Source of the DNA: Acanthosepion pharaonis
Taxonomy: Eukaryota > Mollusca > Cephalopoda > Sepiida > Sepiidae
Direction of reading: 5' to 3'
Assembly: GCA_903632075.3 (NCBI GenBank)
Contig: CAHIKZ030004545.1
Span: 692,501-756,500, forward strand
DNA length: 64,000 bases
Position numbers and translations under genes: made by a program. This document shows positions 1-11,990 of the stretch, one piece after another; within the stretch, counting starts at the first letter, position 1; the number at the start of each line of letters is the position of its first letter. The notes below the pieces were generated by a model. It saw only the letters and a list, made by a program, of their open reading frames with translations. It did not search any database and had not been told where the DNA came from.

Positions 1-700
1 TACTTCGGGGTGAAATACCTGAGTGTTTCTACAGTTTGATTTGAATCTTTAATTCAGGTTTCATCTTGAGTTACTAATCCGCGGTGGAGTTTCTCATGGT
101 CAACATGCAAACTTGTCAGAAATATCCGGTAAATGTCAAGCTTTTTTCAGTTTCTGCTTTGATGACAACATTCTTGGAAGACATCTTTCAGACAGCTTGC
201 TCATCCCGAAGATTTCATTTAAAACAGTATGGACCGAACCAGAACTAATGCCTATGGACTTAGCTATCTGACAGACAATAAGATGTCTATCATCCAAAAC
301 CATACGGTGAATGTCATCATTTGTTTCCCAGTGGTTAAGGTTTTTAGACTATTTGACCAATGGTCATCTTCTGTGCTCTCCCTGTCCAGCTTGAATTCTG
401 CAATCCATTTCTTCACAGGGAATCCTCAACAAGTGCCTGTACAATATGCTCATTGATTTCCTTGTGTGAGATACCTTTCTTTTACAGATACTTTATGACT
501 GCTTGGGTATCTGTTTTGTCTATTTGTAGATTTGTCACACACCTCTCACATTTGTAGGGACCTCACCAGCACAGAAATTATGACAGAAATATGAATTAGT
601 TTTTTTCTAATTAAACAAGAAGTAGTAATCTGTTATCTCAATAAACATGTTCAGGTATGGCTCTTCTTTCTGGGTGAGCCTTCGGGCCTTTTGAACGAAA
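1..700 (-). pseudogene. Mariner transposase remnant, runs off the window edge
   Basis: Read on the minus strand this matches the N-terminal half of a mariner (Tc1/mariner, DD34D) transposase. In changing frames I see a KEINEHIVQALVEDS-like helix-turn-helix start, KKWIAEFK, then RMVLDDRHLIV, QIAKSIGISSGSVHTVLNE and, near position 70, VTQDET with the first catalytic Asp, followed by a stop where the family has Trp. Frameshifts and stops make it a pseudogene. The region to about 700 aligns with the upstream part of the second copy (54735-55430), including a shared stretch near gagcc...tttttgaacga, so the repeat extends beyond the coding part. The catalytic C-terminal half lies outside the window. 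Confidence 0.82.
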
Positions 701-862
701 CACGTAGTTATTACCAGACACAGCAATGGACTCACTCCTACAACTCATTCATATATAGTAAAATCTGAGGAATCCCTAATGCGTACAATACACGGTAAAT
801 TCCGTACTAACAGTGAGTTGCTTTCGAACTTGTTCGGGAAAAAGATTGCAGAACAAAGCAAC

Positions 863-960
863 TACGAGGGTAAGTCAAAAAGTATCCGTACTTTCGTCAA
901 AATATATGCGGATAATTTTTGACTTTCTGTCATCAAAGAGCATTTTGATAATGTCAAACA
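863..960. mobile_element. Mariner-like terminal repeat, isolated end
   Basis: After a TA dinucleotide the sequence reads cgagggtaagtcaaaaagta, the style of many mariner termini (cgagggtca...caaaaagt). It points rightward, so it cannot be the 5' end of the minus-strand mariner at 1-700. It looks like the left end of another, mostly lost element. No partner end was found. Confidence 0.45.
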
Positions 961-1057
961 TAAGTTGCAATTGACAATTTAAAAGAAAAAACGGAAGTTT
1001 AAATAAAAACACGAAATTAGAAATACATATACACAATCTTGATAAATTTATTATATA

Positions 1058-1295
1058 TTGAAATGGTGCATAATTATCAGGCGTTTTTGTAGGCGAGTTA
1101 TTTGTTAAGAAAAATTGCTGTTTTGTTTACTTTCTTTAGTAAAATTATTATTTAATTTTCAGGTTATAAAAATGTGTCTCGATAATCTTACGTTCCGGAA
1201 TAATTTTTAAGAATTTTATCGTTGAATTGTTATGTTTCTATCTTCATAATAAACGTTGCTTCAAAACGCCTGATAATAATTATACACCAACCCAA
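1058..1295. mobile_element. Mariner-type MITE, copy 1
   Basis: A 238-bp element between TA dinucleotides with inverted ends: right end (reversed) ttgggttggtgtataattat, left end ttgaaatggtgcataattat, both followed by caggcgtttt. The ends resemble the classical mariner terminus ttaggttggtgcaaaa. There is no coding capacity. A second copy in the same orientation lies at 55726-55958 and shares the interior (gagttatttgttaa, gataatc...acg.tccgga). The family is therefore dispersed and was presumably moved by a mariner transposase. Confidence 0.8.
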
Positions 1296-1689
1296 TACAA
1301 AGAAAAGTTTACAAATTTATCAAGCGTTTTTTATTGGACATGTTTAAATATATAAAAAATTAAATCTTTACATTTATAACTAAAAATAAAAATAAATATA
1401 TTAATGTCCAAGGCTTTATTTAAAACGAGACAATTTTTTTGGTAATATGAAATCTAACGTTTTAATATCGTTCAAACATGTTCGGTTTATTTAATAGAAT
1501 ATATTTAAGCGGATTGCTCCTATGACAAACATATGTGCAATATATATTACATTTTATAAGGTTGAGATCACAATTGGTATTTTTTTAAATAGGCCCCAAA
1601 TAAGAGAAAAATATTATACACGTTTGAAAAAATGTGAGACGTGTTTTTTTATTAGATATTTTATTACGACAAAAAGAAAAATAGCATTT

Positions 1690-1890
1690 TATTATTAAAT
1701 TTTGCTCTCGTAAAACTATCCTCCATTAGCCTTGATTACTGCAGAACAAATCTTAGGAATTTGTTGCAAACGTTCCTCAAAATCTAAATTTGATAATTGA
1801 TTCCGTTCTTTTTTCAAAGACTCTAAGAGCACTTAATGTCTAACTCTTCTGTCAAGTTCATATGTTTCTAATTCTGAGAGACGCTTCAAA
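1690..1890 (-). pseudogene. Tc1-like transposase C-terminal fragment
   Basis: On the minus strand a short open frame ends FEERLQQIPKICSAVIKANGG followed by a stop, the usual C-terminus of Tc1-like transposases (RMPKRCAAVIKAKGG-type). About 45 residues are visible. The DDE catalytic part is absent, replaced upstream by a (TA)n array at 1912. Confidence 0.7.
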
Positions 1891-1908
1891 CTTGTGAACT
1901 GTAGTGTA

Positions 1909-1911
<3 letters not shown>

Positions 1912-1973
<62 letters not shown>

Positions 1974-2021
1974 TGTTCCTGGCATAAGATTTTATGCACA
2001 CATAAATTCACACACACAAAC

Positions 2022-2059
<38 letters not shown>
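1912..2059. repeat. (TA)n array followed by (TG)n
   Basis: About 60 bp of pure TA (1912-1971), a 50-bp spacer, then about 29 bp of TG (2031-2059). Confidence 0.97.
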
Positions 2060-2283
2060 CATATCTTATATGCCACGCCGATACAACTGAATCCGACGTC
2101 AAAGCCAAGTGGCAGGTAAACCCAATCTTAAAGCAGCCAAAGAATTTACAGAGTAAATAAATTTGCCGTAAGTTTAACTAAATAAATACTACTGCTTGGC
2201 TTTCGATCCATTCAAACAAAACGTATGAAAGGGAAGCCCGAAGCTTTGTTGGCGTGATATGAATGCTGAACAATAAATTGGCT

Positions 2284-2284
2284 G

Positions 2285-2321
<37 letters not shown>
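2284..2321. repeat. (GATA)n microsatellite
   Basis: About nine perfect GATA units. Confidence 0.97.
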
Positions 2322-2652
2322 CGTTATCTGTAAATATAAGAATTTGACAAGGACAACAATGAACTTAGTTTTCAAGGCCAAAAATAATCATACAATACAG
2401 AAGGGACTGCCTAAATCGGAACCTTATAAAATTTTGGTTCTTACCTCACGATTGGAAGAAAATAAATGAAATTCTAATTGACCAATTCGTACCAAAATGG
2501 GATAGACAATGCAATGGAAGTCACCAGTTGCCCTGGACGGATCATCTGTCAGGGGTGAAACCGCTCTTTGGCAGGCTGTACTCTGGTAAACCCGATATAG
2601 AGGTTCCACGAAAGATATACTGAGAATTCATAACAAAAGAACGCCAATACAC

Positions 2653-2655
<3 letters not shown>

Positions 2656-2696
<41 letters not shown>
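2656..2696. repeat. (TA)n array
   Basis: About 40 bp of pure TA, directly abutting the tRNA-containing repeat that follows. Confidence 0.97.
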
Positions 2697-2699
<3 letters not shown>

Positions 2700-3048
2700 T
2701 ATACGTTCTTTTTATAGATAAAATTTTAAGTAAAAACTGACATTTACCGGCCTGAATGACCGAGAAATTTTCATAGAAAATATGCGTCCTCCGAGATTAA
2801 TCGAACCTGTATCCTATACGGAACGGTCATATAGCCTGGCGTGCTTTACCGATTTAGCCACAGAGGAGCATTTCGGTTAGCAAGGTCGATTTTAAACTAC
2901 ATTTTTCCATGATTTTCTCTCGTACATTCATATCGGCTCGATGCGTATCCAAATGTAAACAAATCACGTCACACATTATGAAATGGACAAAGTTCGACAA
3001 TTATTTTAAGACATGTTTTTTATGTTTATACGTTCTTTTTATAGATAC
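2700..3048 (-). repeat. tRNA-containing tandem repeat unit (family S, copy 1)
   Basis: On the minus strand the segment tatctataaaaagaacgta occurs twice, ending at 3048 and about 2720, 328 bp apart, with a tRNA-like block between. The same order (tail segment, about 190 bp, tRNA-like block) is found at 30600-30872, and the block plus body at 52680-52868. The tRNA-like head is therefore embedded in a larger unit that repeats head to tail, rather than sitting at the 5' end as in a simple SINE. No protein is encoded. It could be a SINE that multiplied in tandem, or part of a larger retroelement. Confidence 0.65.
2786..2866 (-). pseudogene. tRNA-like head with long variable arm
   Basis: The minus strand folds like a class II tRNA. 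The acceptor stem is TCCTCTG with CGGAGGA. An A-box-like TGGCTAAATCGGT and a B-box GGTTCGATTAATC are present, and a TCC/GGA mini-stem occupies the variable region, as in tRNA-Leu or tRNA-Ser. The anticodon loop lacks U33, so this is a retroposon promoter rather than a working tRNA. The copy at 52811-52868 has a perfect ACAGG/CCTGT T-stem. Confidence 0.65.
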
Positions 3049-3049
3049 C

Positions 3050-3344
3050 GAAATGTCAGTATGTTTTTGTTTGCATGAGTTTGTCGTTGCTTGGAAATCT
3101 TCCATGCAAACAAAAAAATTATTGCCATGTCCGTGTATTATTTAATATATTGTAACGTTATCGTCATCTTTGATGGTGGCTTATGTAAGCCGAAAGCTTA
3201 GATAGGATTAAAAAACATGTTTCAATATGGTGATTTTCTTTCGTCTTTCAATGATAATGCTATTAAGTTTATCAGACCATATGAAAGGAATATGCATAAA
3301 ATAAATAGATAAAACTTGTCTATATTATTTAATGAAACATGCAT

Positions 3345-3346
<2 letters not shown>
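3050..3346 (+). mobile_element. Penelope-like element terminal repeat and ORF start, copy B1
   Basis: The segment aligns with 34700-35007: a tcgttgctt..aaatcat block, a hammerhead-like motif (3170-3200), gattaaaaaa, then a frame reading YGDFLSSFNDNAIKFIRPYE. This matches the peptide that starts with Met in the copy at 34866. It stops at a (TA)n array at the same point as the other copies. The copy near 34.6 kb places this segment directly after a Penelope GIY-YIG endonuclease frame, which is why I assign it to that class. Confidence 0.6.
3170..3200 (+). ncRNA. Hammerhead-like motif B1
   Basis: The order is TTGATGG, one extra base, GGCTT-atgt-AAGCC stem-loop, GAAA, GCTTA. This is the layout of a hammerhead core (CUGANGA, stem II, GAAA), with C3 changed to U and one base inserted before stem II. 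Activity is not established. Copy B2 at 34817-34846 keeps stem II exactly. Confidence 0.4.

Positions 3347-3378
<32 letters not shown>
3347..3378. repeat. (TA)n array
   Basis: About 32 bp, immediately after the Penelope-like fragment. Confidence 0.96.
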
Positions 3379-3381
<3 letters not shown>

Positions 3382-3390
3382 ACCGTCCTG

Positions 3391-3450
3391 GGTAAGACGT
3401 TAAACTACATCCACGTCATGGGTAAGACGTTAAACTACGTCCAGCAGCAA
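3391..3450. repeat. Two 30-bp direct repeats
   Basis: ggtaagacgttaaactac occurs at 3391 and 3421, an exact 30-bp offset. Confidence 0.85.
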
Positions 3451-4551
3451 GGCCTCTGATCAGGAGGTTTTGAGGAGCGTGGAACCATCTCTTAATTACT
3501 GGTGTTCCCAGGTCCACCTTGACCTCGGGGTGGTAGCACCTGTTAGGGTCCCACGTATGGCCAAATAGTTAACTATTACCAGCATACTTTTTTGAAAAAA
3601 AATTATTACCAGCAATACAATTTTGAAGGAAATATAATTCCAGAAACAGATTTTTGACAAAATAAAATATTACCAAAATTTTTGTCGGCATTAAATAACC
3701 CATTGAGGTAGATATGCCGTGAAACAAAATAAACCAAACCAAACCAATATATATTTGAATTGGTATCAAATATATAGTAAACACATTTAAGCAGATTCAC
3801 TGCCTACATCAGTTCATGCGTCACGCTTGGAAACAACCACGCACAATCCAAAAATCCGCAAATGTAGTTCTCCGACGACATCAATAACAGAAAATTTATA
3901 ATCCCACTCTCCATCGCTCTATCATCAAAAGTTGAGAAAGAACTAGCCACCATGACACTAGGATCATAACAACCACTCTTAAAACGATCAGAGACCTCGT
4001 TAGCAGGAATCATCGAACCAACACCACATCAGATTAAGGGACTTATAATATTCATTGCTTGCAAAGCCAGAACAGTTATGCAGACGACGACCCCAAAAAA
4101 CTAAATGGCGGCATCTACTAACATAAGAGTTACAAACGTTGGGACAACACTTTGAAATTTCTTGAAAGAATCCATAACTTCGATTTAAAAATCGTTATCC
4201 TAATAAGAAATAAACATGCTTTACTACGAAGAAAATATGTCGCAAGAATACTAAAAAAAAAAACCAAAAAAAAATCACTTTTCAATCGATAAACGCACAC
4301 CAAAGAAACTTTTTCGTATCACCAACTTTCATAACAACCATACTTATGGAATATAAGATCAGCATTCCTGCGGCCGATGGAACCGAATTCTTTCACTCCG
4401 ACACCAAACATACCCCGACCAATTAGAACTATATTGCACAAATACACAGACACGCTAACATCTCACTACCATATTCAGGAATTATACACACGCGGACATC
4501 ATCAGTCAGACAAAAATTACCCACTAGAATAAAAAGAAAAACTGTATAAAT

Positions 4552-4552
<1 letters not shown>
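3451..4552. other. No gene recognised
   Basis: Mixed-composition DNA. A mostly open plus-strand frame around 4030-4260 (for example FLERIHNFDLKIVILIRNKH) could be a decayed transposon ORF, but I cannot place it in a family. Confidence 0.4.
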
Positions 4553-4618
<66 letters not shown>

Positions 4619-4678
4619 CGCTCTGTCTCTGATAGTGAGCACTTTATCCCATAAATATAGCACACTTTAAAACTATAT

Positions 4679-4736
<58 letters not shown>
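4553..4736. repeat. Two (TA)n arrays around a family-D fragment
   Basis: TA arrays at 4553-4611 and 4684-4736 enclose a 72-bp fragment (4612-4683) reading tacgctctgtctctgata, gagcactttatcccataaat and aaaactatatttct. This is the outer arm of the palindromic family D described at 36415-36645. Confidence 0.85.
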
Positions 4737-4740
<4 letters not shown>

Positions 4741-5099
4741 AAATGTTTGGAGGTACAAAATTTATAAATAGTTTTAAAAACAAGGAAACCATTGATTTTA
4801 ATTTTAAAAAGTCTCTAGGGCCCTTTTCAGCCAACATCTCATCAGGAGACAATCGTTGGATTAGCGAAAAGAATATTAACGATATTGAAGAGCAAAAAAA
4901 AAAAAAAAGGGGAAACACACTAAAATAACAAACAAGTATATATACTTGTAACGAGGGAAGGATCGTGTAAATAAATTAGCGAGGGACAGTTAAAATAAAA
5001 TATCCCCCAACAGATTCAGAGACCTTATAAATTCTTTCTGCCGACAGAGAGAAGGTTTTCTTAATCCTATACAGACCGATTCCAAAATCTTCAAATGAT

Positions 5100-5150
<51 letters not shown>

Positions 5151-5162
5151 TGAGAGAGATAG
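5100..5162. repeat. (TA)n then (GA)n
   Basis: About 25 bp TA followed by about 37 bp GA with two interruptions. Confidence 0.96.
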
Positions 5163-5829
5163 ATTTTTCTTTTTACAGTCTTTTCATACTTTGCATGTGA
5201 TGTCCGTTTAAGATAAATTTTCCGAACTCCAGGCAAGCTGACACAAACTGACGTAAATTTAAAAAAAAAATATATCTGTTATCACAAGTTATTTATCTAA
5301 AGTGTTTGAGCTACTGAAAGAAATTTCACACAAAAATATCTTCGTTTCTGTATCTTGAACGCGAATTCTAATCTTCCTATTAAAATCTTCTCAAGGTCTT
5401 CTTTACATTGGTACAAATTTTATGCAATTTAATAACAATTTTCAACAGATTTTTTTAGGTAAGTTTGTGTCGCTTTGATATAATTTCGTATTCAGCGAAG
5501 CATGCTTATTTTGTTTGTTATACACATAACCTTTCGGCAATTGTACCCTCTACAGTAACAATGAATATGAACATAGCTGTTTGAATATCAAATCATGTAA
5601 TAGATCTCATTTTTCATACAATTTAAATGGATCATTTATTACGGTGTTCAAACTTGCGAAGTTCACGAGAATAAGTAATTTCTAAGTTGATTCACCCCAT
5701 ATGGAACCCTCTTGTGTAAAAACTATAAGATTTTAACTAAACAATTCCATCTTCTAATTTTCTCTCATGCGATTTCAGTTTAAGCGGTAAACTAGAACCT
5801 CTAGGGTTTTATACAATTGTTCACCAAAT

Positions 5830-6010
5830 ACAAGACCAAAGAGCCACTCAAGATAGTGAAATACTGAATGGGTTTTTTTCAAGGGTGTAAGAAATACATA
5901 TTATGGGTGTATGTAAGATAGATAACAATTTGCTTTAAACTTATCAGGAAGCTTTTTCTCAGGATTTGGTTCCACAAGGTAACAGCTCAGAAAGACCGGT
6001 TCCCATATGA
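5830..6010 (+). repeat. Dispersed repeat G, copy 1
   Basis: It shares agagccactc.agatag, a gatagataaca block, agaagctttttctc and ggttccaca with 33762-33935, and more weakly with 56885-57910. The spacing is conserved. It could be an LTR or the 3' part of an unknown element. The flanks 5163-5830 and 6010-6900 show no recognisable gene. Confidence 0.5.
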
Positions 6011-6908
6011 TCACCAAAGTAAAGCAACGTCGATTCTGGTCATTTCCTCGAGTGGTGACCGTTGGGGAATACCAAGATATGTAAGCTCATGTGTGTAAGT
6101 GGTGTTAAAGGATAATGTTTCACAATTGTTAATCGGAGAGCCGAGTTCTAAGTCCAGTTGGGTTCATTATATTCACTTACACGCAAATAATCTTGGGAAA
6201 TGTATGAAACCTACTTTTCTGCGCTCCAGCTACGAGTTAAACTAGTAAGACTTGGATCGCTAAATCATTATTATCTCCAAAAATATTATTACAACCGAAA
6301 AAAATATTTTCTGGCTTTAAATAACTTGCAGAAGGTAGATAAGCCGTAAGAAATGAATCTTCAATCTCATTCAACGACTCAATCAATCAGTTCTTTGCTG
6401 GCAAAGATAATTCGATCGTTTAGAAATGAGTTAAAAAATTTATCTGAAAACTGCAAGAATATATTAATGAAGTAACCATCAGATGTTTTACCAACGATGG
6501 CATATAAAAAACATGATGGCGAAAAATGTTGGCAGGTGGCGCTATCGTACAATACATCATGGAATTGTCCAAACCTATGTCAGTTGTGCTCAGACAACTG
6601 GCCAGTCGGGGAGAATTCTGTTCATGACAAAACGTCATGCACTATTGGAGTTCAAAAGGCGCATGTTAGTGTATACCAGAGCGGTTAGGGTATGCCATTT
6701 GTGAAATTTGGGGGATGTTTGATATCAATCTATTTACAGTGTATATGGGAGACATCTGATGGAAGAAATGACCACCCACCGTGGACAGTGCAGTAGACGA
6801 TAATATGTCCTCAATGATCGAAACCAGAAACGTCTGGTAAGAATTCTCTAAGGCAAAAGACACTAAATGAAATCCCTATAACATAGAATGAAGGACGTAA
6901 CAGAACAG

Positions 6909-6913
<5 letters not shown>

Positions 6914-6967
<54 letters not shown>
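6914..6967. repeat. (TA)n array
   Basis: About 54 bp of pure TA. Confidence 0.97.
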
Positions 6968-6976
<9 letters not shown>

Positions 6977-7233
6977 TTTAGAAAACAAATATTCGTACAG
7001 ATACACATTTTTAATTTATTGAATTTCCAATTAATGAATAAGCATATTTTTTACATAATTACATGCAGATGCATAACTGAAATTGCATAGAAAACAGAAA
7101 ACAAATTTGATCTTATAGAAATAAATCTCATTTATCAATTTCAATGAATTAATCATATGAGCATAAAGTTATCAATTACTTGGAAATCCAATAAATTAAA
7201 AATGTGTATGTGTAAGAATATTTATTTCACCCT

Positions 7234-7236
<3 letters not shown>

Positions 7237-7287
<51 letters not shown>

Positions 7288-7459
7288 GGTAAAATGGAAT
7301 TGAAACACACAGTGGCAATCGTCTGACGATTGCGTATAAATATGAAACAGACTAGGTTTTGACTTCGATGTCCACTTCTGTATTTATATACGCTCTGTCA
7401 CTGATAATGAGCACTTTAACGAATTACTATAGCATACTTTAAAACTGCATCTTTTCATT

Positions 7460-7532
<73 letters not shown>

Positions 7533-7551
7533 TTGTGTGTGTGCGTGTTAA
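7237..7551. repeat. Family-D copy between (TA)n arrays
   Basis: TA array 7237-7281, family-D element 7283-7460, TA array 7461-7516, then (GT)n to 7551. The D copy has gtctgacgattgcg, tatgaaacagac, cttcgatgtccactt, tacgctctgtcactgata and gagcacttta in the family order. The motif CTGACGA (7323-7329) and GAAAC (7344-7348) are both intact here. Confidence 0.75.
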
Positions 7552-7746
7552 TTTTTTTAATCCGACATTATTTCTTATAAGTGGAAACGTTACTTTCATT
7601 GGAATGATGTTGCAAACATTAATTTAATCTGCCTAGAGATGGGCAGGTACTTAAAAAATAATAAAAAAAAAAAAAAAAAAAAAAAATAATGAATCAAGTA
7701 TTCAGAGAAAACACTTCTTTAGGCCACCTGAATGAAACATATATTT

Positions 7747-7749
<3 letters not shown>

Positions 7750-7813
<64 letters not shown>
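7750..7813. repeat. (TA)n array
   Basis: About 64 bp of pure TA. A poly-A run of about 27 bp lies just upstream at 7661-7687. Confidence 0.97.
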
Positions 7814-7819
<6 letters not shown>

Positions 7820-7834
7820 TTTAACTAAAACATA

Positions 7835-7909
7835 AACTGTACACAGTTACAATCATATTTCAATGTTCTCATTTTTGCCTCCATCTGTCAAAAAATCTAT
7901 CAAACACAG

Positions 7910-7967
<58 letters not shown>

Positions 7968-8651
7968 CAACATGAAGTTAAGAACCGTCGTTTATCAAAA
8001 TGTAAAACAATTATAAATATATGTCGTAATGTACCGCGATTATACGAACACAAGATAAATTACAGAATTAAATTCTTGTTAGTCGTCTTTAAAATAAATC
8101 GGATCAACAATTTTTTCATTAACAAGTATGTCATCGGAGACCTTTCATCAGACACAACTTAAATTTTCGGTTTTTCAGAGATAATGTAAAAGCCGAAAAT
8201 ATAAACCAATTTGTAACCTTAAAATTAATGTCCAGGTTCATTGAGCACACGACCTTGCTTAACAAAAATCCTTTCATTACAATATGGAGAGACCTTAACT
8301 AAAAACAAAAGAAAATAAAGGCTGGATGAAAAATATCTCAAATGGCGAACTTTAAAAGGAAGTTAAACGTCCAAATATATATATAAAATAAAATTAAACA
8401 AAAAACAGCTAGTATCCCTGACGATAAATATATACTTTGAAACAGGTAGGTTCGAATGACTTTAGGTTTAGTACATTCCTGCCTTTGGCATTTTTGGGTT
8501 TTTTTTTTTAATGACGACAAGGTCAAAAAGTTAAATCAATTTTGTTCGTACATGTTCTTTGTTCTTTCTTTTTTTAGTTCTTTCTCCCTTTATAGAGGTT
8601 TGAAATTTGAACATTCAACGGAGACATTGGTGGTCTGTCTCTTGATAGCAC

Positions 8652-8691
<40 letters not shown>

Positions 8692-9600
8692 CGGTCATAT
8701 ATTTGATATATATCCCCAACTCTAATTCGGGCCGATAATGGCAAATTTGGTTATCTAAATTTTGGAATGCCCCGGCCTTAGTATCGGATATCAAGAAGGA
8801 CAAGAGCCACTAGCGATTTTTAGCGTTTTCGGGTAGATGTATGTTGTGTACAGTAGACCCAGTTTTTAAATTATATATTTATATAGCATTATATATATAT
8901 ATAAATATATATATATATGTTTTTATGGACACTCGACAAGGTCATTTAAAAATGCCATGGCTGATGTGCAATTTCTTTGGATGCAGTGCGATTGTCTTCG
9001 CAGATCTGGTGAGAAAGGCAAAATGTAAAAAAAAAAAAAAGATGTTACGAATAAGGGACAAGTCTCTTCGTCACATTGAGGTTTATGCGCCCGATGATCA
9101 AGCAGAGCCATATAAACATTCATTTACGATGGATATAAACTATTTTTTTTAATGACATCGTGTCGGATATTTACATGAAGCGATTACAATGTGTTTTGGA
9201 GTATTTTTTCACAGTGGAGGCTTGTATTTTATTAATAAGTCGTCCTAAATTGGGTCCGATGTACAGGAAACGTTAGGAACTTATTTAAAATAAGATTTCA
9301 ATGGCGCAGCAATCTAGTTGTGATGGTTGGTACAATTACCAAATGTCCTAATTAAAATAATCTCGACTAACGCGTTTAACACCAGTAAGCGTTTGATCCC
9401 AAACGGATATTTATAAATTAAGATTGTGACCCACGGAAACGAATATTGCCGTGGGTTTATCAGAAGGTCGGACTTTTATTGTGGTTTTCTCCGACCCCAA
9501 TACAATCGCGGCGTTACTCAGACTGAGAAAAAAGTTTTTGAACCCGATTAAAAGGGTTCTTAGGCTATAGCAATTTCTGCATTTATTGGAAATATTCATA
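7835..9600. repeat. Segmental duplication, copy A
   Basis: It matches 10740-11990 in a collinear series of landmarks: gttacaatcatatttcaatg, aaataaatcggatcaacaa, ttcctgcctttgg, ctgtctcttgatagca, gggtagatgta, gtcttcgcagatctggtg, taatgacatcgtgtcggata and agcaatctagttgtgatggt. Copy A contains (TA)n arrays (about 7920-7966, 8658-8688, 8889-8918) at places where copy B has unrelated or shorter sequence. No protein was recognised. It may be the 5' region of a large retroelement. Confidence 0.8.
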
Positions 9601-10662
9601 TGCCTACAAAGTTAGTCTTTTTCTTATTCAGTTTATTAATTGTGGGTTGTTAATTTGGACTCTTTAAAACGGAAAATAACTGGGTTGAAAATAATTCACT
9701 AAGTGCGGGGGTACCAGTAAACCGAGTGTGTAAATTACTCTTTTGGGGAAAAAGCATTTTCTTAAAGTTGCTTCTCTGAAAAGGAAGAAAGGAAAGATAA
9801 TAACAAAAAAAGGGAAAAGCCCTGGGGAAAGACATGATATCAAAACAGGCCGCTGGGTGTGGACCAGATGTCGGTCCTCGCACTCTGAGACTCCCATTAA
9901 TTGACCTTGTGTCACATCTGGAATTCGGTCGCGAGCGCTGGGTAATTTTCATAGAGTGAGAAGAAGGACTTAGTGAGAAATAACTCCAGTCCACTTTTAC
10001 CCTTTTAGAATTTTCAAGAATCTGAATTTAACCTTATATCAGAGAGAAAGTGTTACCTTTCTATGGTTCTACACCAGTGACAATTTGAAAACTGTTTCTT
10101 ATATCAGAATTGACCAGCTGCGGAATTGGACAGGACCGGGTCTTATAGTTTTGGATATTTGACGACCTAGGATAAGGAAAACTGAATTCTAAACCAGCCT
10201 GGAAAGTGGTTGGGCTCCGTCAGTTTATATTAAAGAAAGCACCATAAGTTTTTGGACCACGGATGGGCGCTTTGAAGGCCTAATCCTTTATAAAAGTCAT
10301 GGTCGTGAAAGGTTTGAAGAATTTCTCAACTGGGGTTTGCGAGAGTCCAGGTGAGATGATAGGTCTAAAATGTTTTTTAAAAAAGTCTGATTTTATTGTG
10401 TACGGTGAAAAGGGTGGCAGAAATCTTCATTTAAGTTTGTTTTTAAATCAAAAGCACGATGTTACAAGCTAAACTAATTACGGATTGAATTGGATTCTGT
10501 CTCCTTAGAAGGAAACCCACCCGCCAACAAAAAAGAGGGTGTTCGGTCAATAACAAATAGCAAGGTCGAATACAATCAGATTGACCATGCGGAAGAAGAA
10601 GGATTTACACATTTATATTTACATAACTGTGTTTGATACGAGGCGTTTACATTATAAACTGC

Positions 10663-10665
<3 letters not shown>
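9600..10665. other. Spacer between duplicated segments, no gene recognised
   Basis: Less AT-rich than its surroundings, with no family that I recognise in any frame. It lies between copies A and B and may be an unduplicated part of the same unknown element. Confidence 0.4.

Positions 10666-10666
<1 letters not shown>

Positions 10667-10719
<53 letters not shown>
10667..10719. repeat. (TA)n array
   Basis: About 52 bp. A second TA array of about 44 bp lies at 10818-10861 inside copy B. Confidence 0.97.
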
Positions 10720-10721
<2 letters not shown>

Positions 10722-10739
10722 AGATTTAAACTACCTGAC

Positions 10740-10815
10740 ATTAAACAGACTACAAGTTACAATCATATTTCAATGTTCTCATTTGCCTCCCTGTCAATCT
10801 ATCTATCTACTCTCT

Positions 10816-10864
<49 letters not shown>

Positions 10865-11990
10865 AAAATACACAAAATTAATACGGCTTTTGAAAATTAT
10901 CGAGATATCCTCTGACGCCGACATAAAACCCTCTCCAAAATAAATCGGATCAACAAAAAGGCAACGGAGACCTTTCATCAGACACAACAGAACCTTCTTC
11001 AGAGATAAAAATTAAATATACACCAATTTATAACACTAAGATGTGCTCCGGGTGAAGGTAGCGGGCTGGGGACCTTCCTCAAACAAGAAAAATAAAGGCC
11101 CTAAAATATCTATTGAACTTTAAGGAAAAAAGAACCTGAAAATAAAGACAGAAGGACTTCCAAATGCTAGTATCCGAAGACAGAAGAACTTCCAGCCCAA
11201 GTAGATGAAGAACATTCCTGCCTTTGGAATTTTGAGATTTTTTTTTAATGACGACAAGTCAAAAGTTAAATGAATTTTGTTCAAGGAGGTTCGGCGTGAG
11301 TTCAGTTCACCCTTTATACGACTAGAGTGAACATTCTTTTTGAAACATTGGAAATCTGTCTCTTGATAGCAAAAAGTGAAGTGCTCATGGGTCTAAACAG
11401 AAGGTCATCTTTTTGATGCAGATACAACTCTAATCGGGAGAATAATGGCACTGCGAATTATCTAGTTTGAAATTAGCCCTTAGATCGGACTCTCGCAGGA
11501 CCTCCGACATACATTTTTAGCGTTTTAGGGTAGATGTAATTCGACATAGACCTGGTTTTTAAATTGTGCTTTTGTAAGCATTCTCTTTACGAAATACTGC
11601 GTGTTTTGATGAACAATCGAGAGGTTTTATGTACTGACTTTAAGATATAAAAGGTTGTTGTCTTCGCAGATCTGGTGGGCAATTTTGTTTGGTGTCGTAA
11701 GGGAGTTTTTCTCTTCGTTTGAGGTTTTGCGCCTGATGATCAAAGCAGAGCCAAGTTGTTTCGGTGGATCGAACCGTTTTTAATGACATCGTGTCGGATA
11801 TTTTTCTAAGATCTAAACAATGTGTTATGGGTATTTTCACACCGGCTTGTATTTATAATAAGTCGTCTAAATTAGGTCCAGTACAAAACGTTGGAACTTA
11901 GAAAATAAGGTCAATGGCGAGCAATCTAGTTGTGATGGTTGGACCAAATGGGTCTCGAGCGACGCGCTTGGACCATTCAGGAGGAATTTT
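10740..11990. repeat. Segmental duplication, copy B
   Basis: Partner of 7835-9600, offset 2.6-2.9 kb. The offset shrinks along the pair because copy B is shorter, with many small deletions. The shared landmarks keep order and orientation to about 11940 and continue into the GC-rich module that follows. Confidence 0.8.

Noticed and set aside
863..960. 5' terminus of the mariner at 1-700
   Set aside because: The terminal repeat points the wrong way for a minus-strand transposase to its left.
1894..2160. Long frames encoding YIYIYI or CVCVCV peptides (also at many other sites)
   Set aside because: They are translations of (TA)n and (GT)n arrays and have no coding meaning.
2786..2866. Functional tRNA gene
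   Set aside because: Anticodon loop lacks U33, the T-arm is mismatched in this copy, and the block recurs inside a dispersed repeat.
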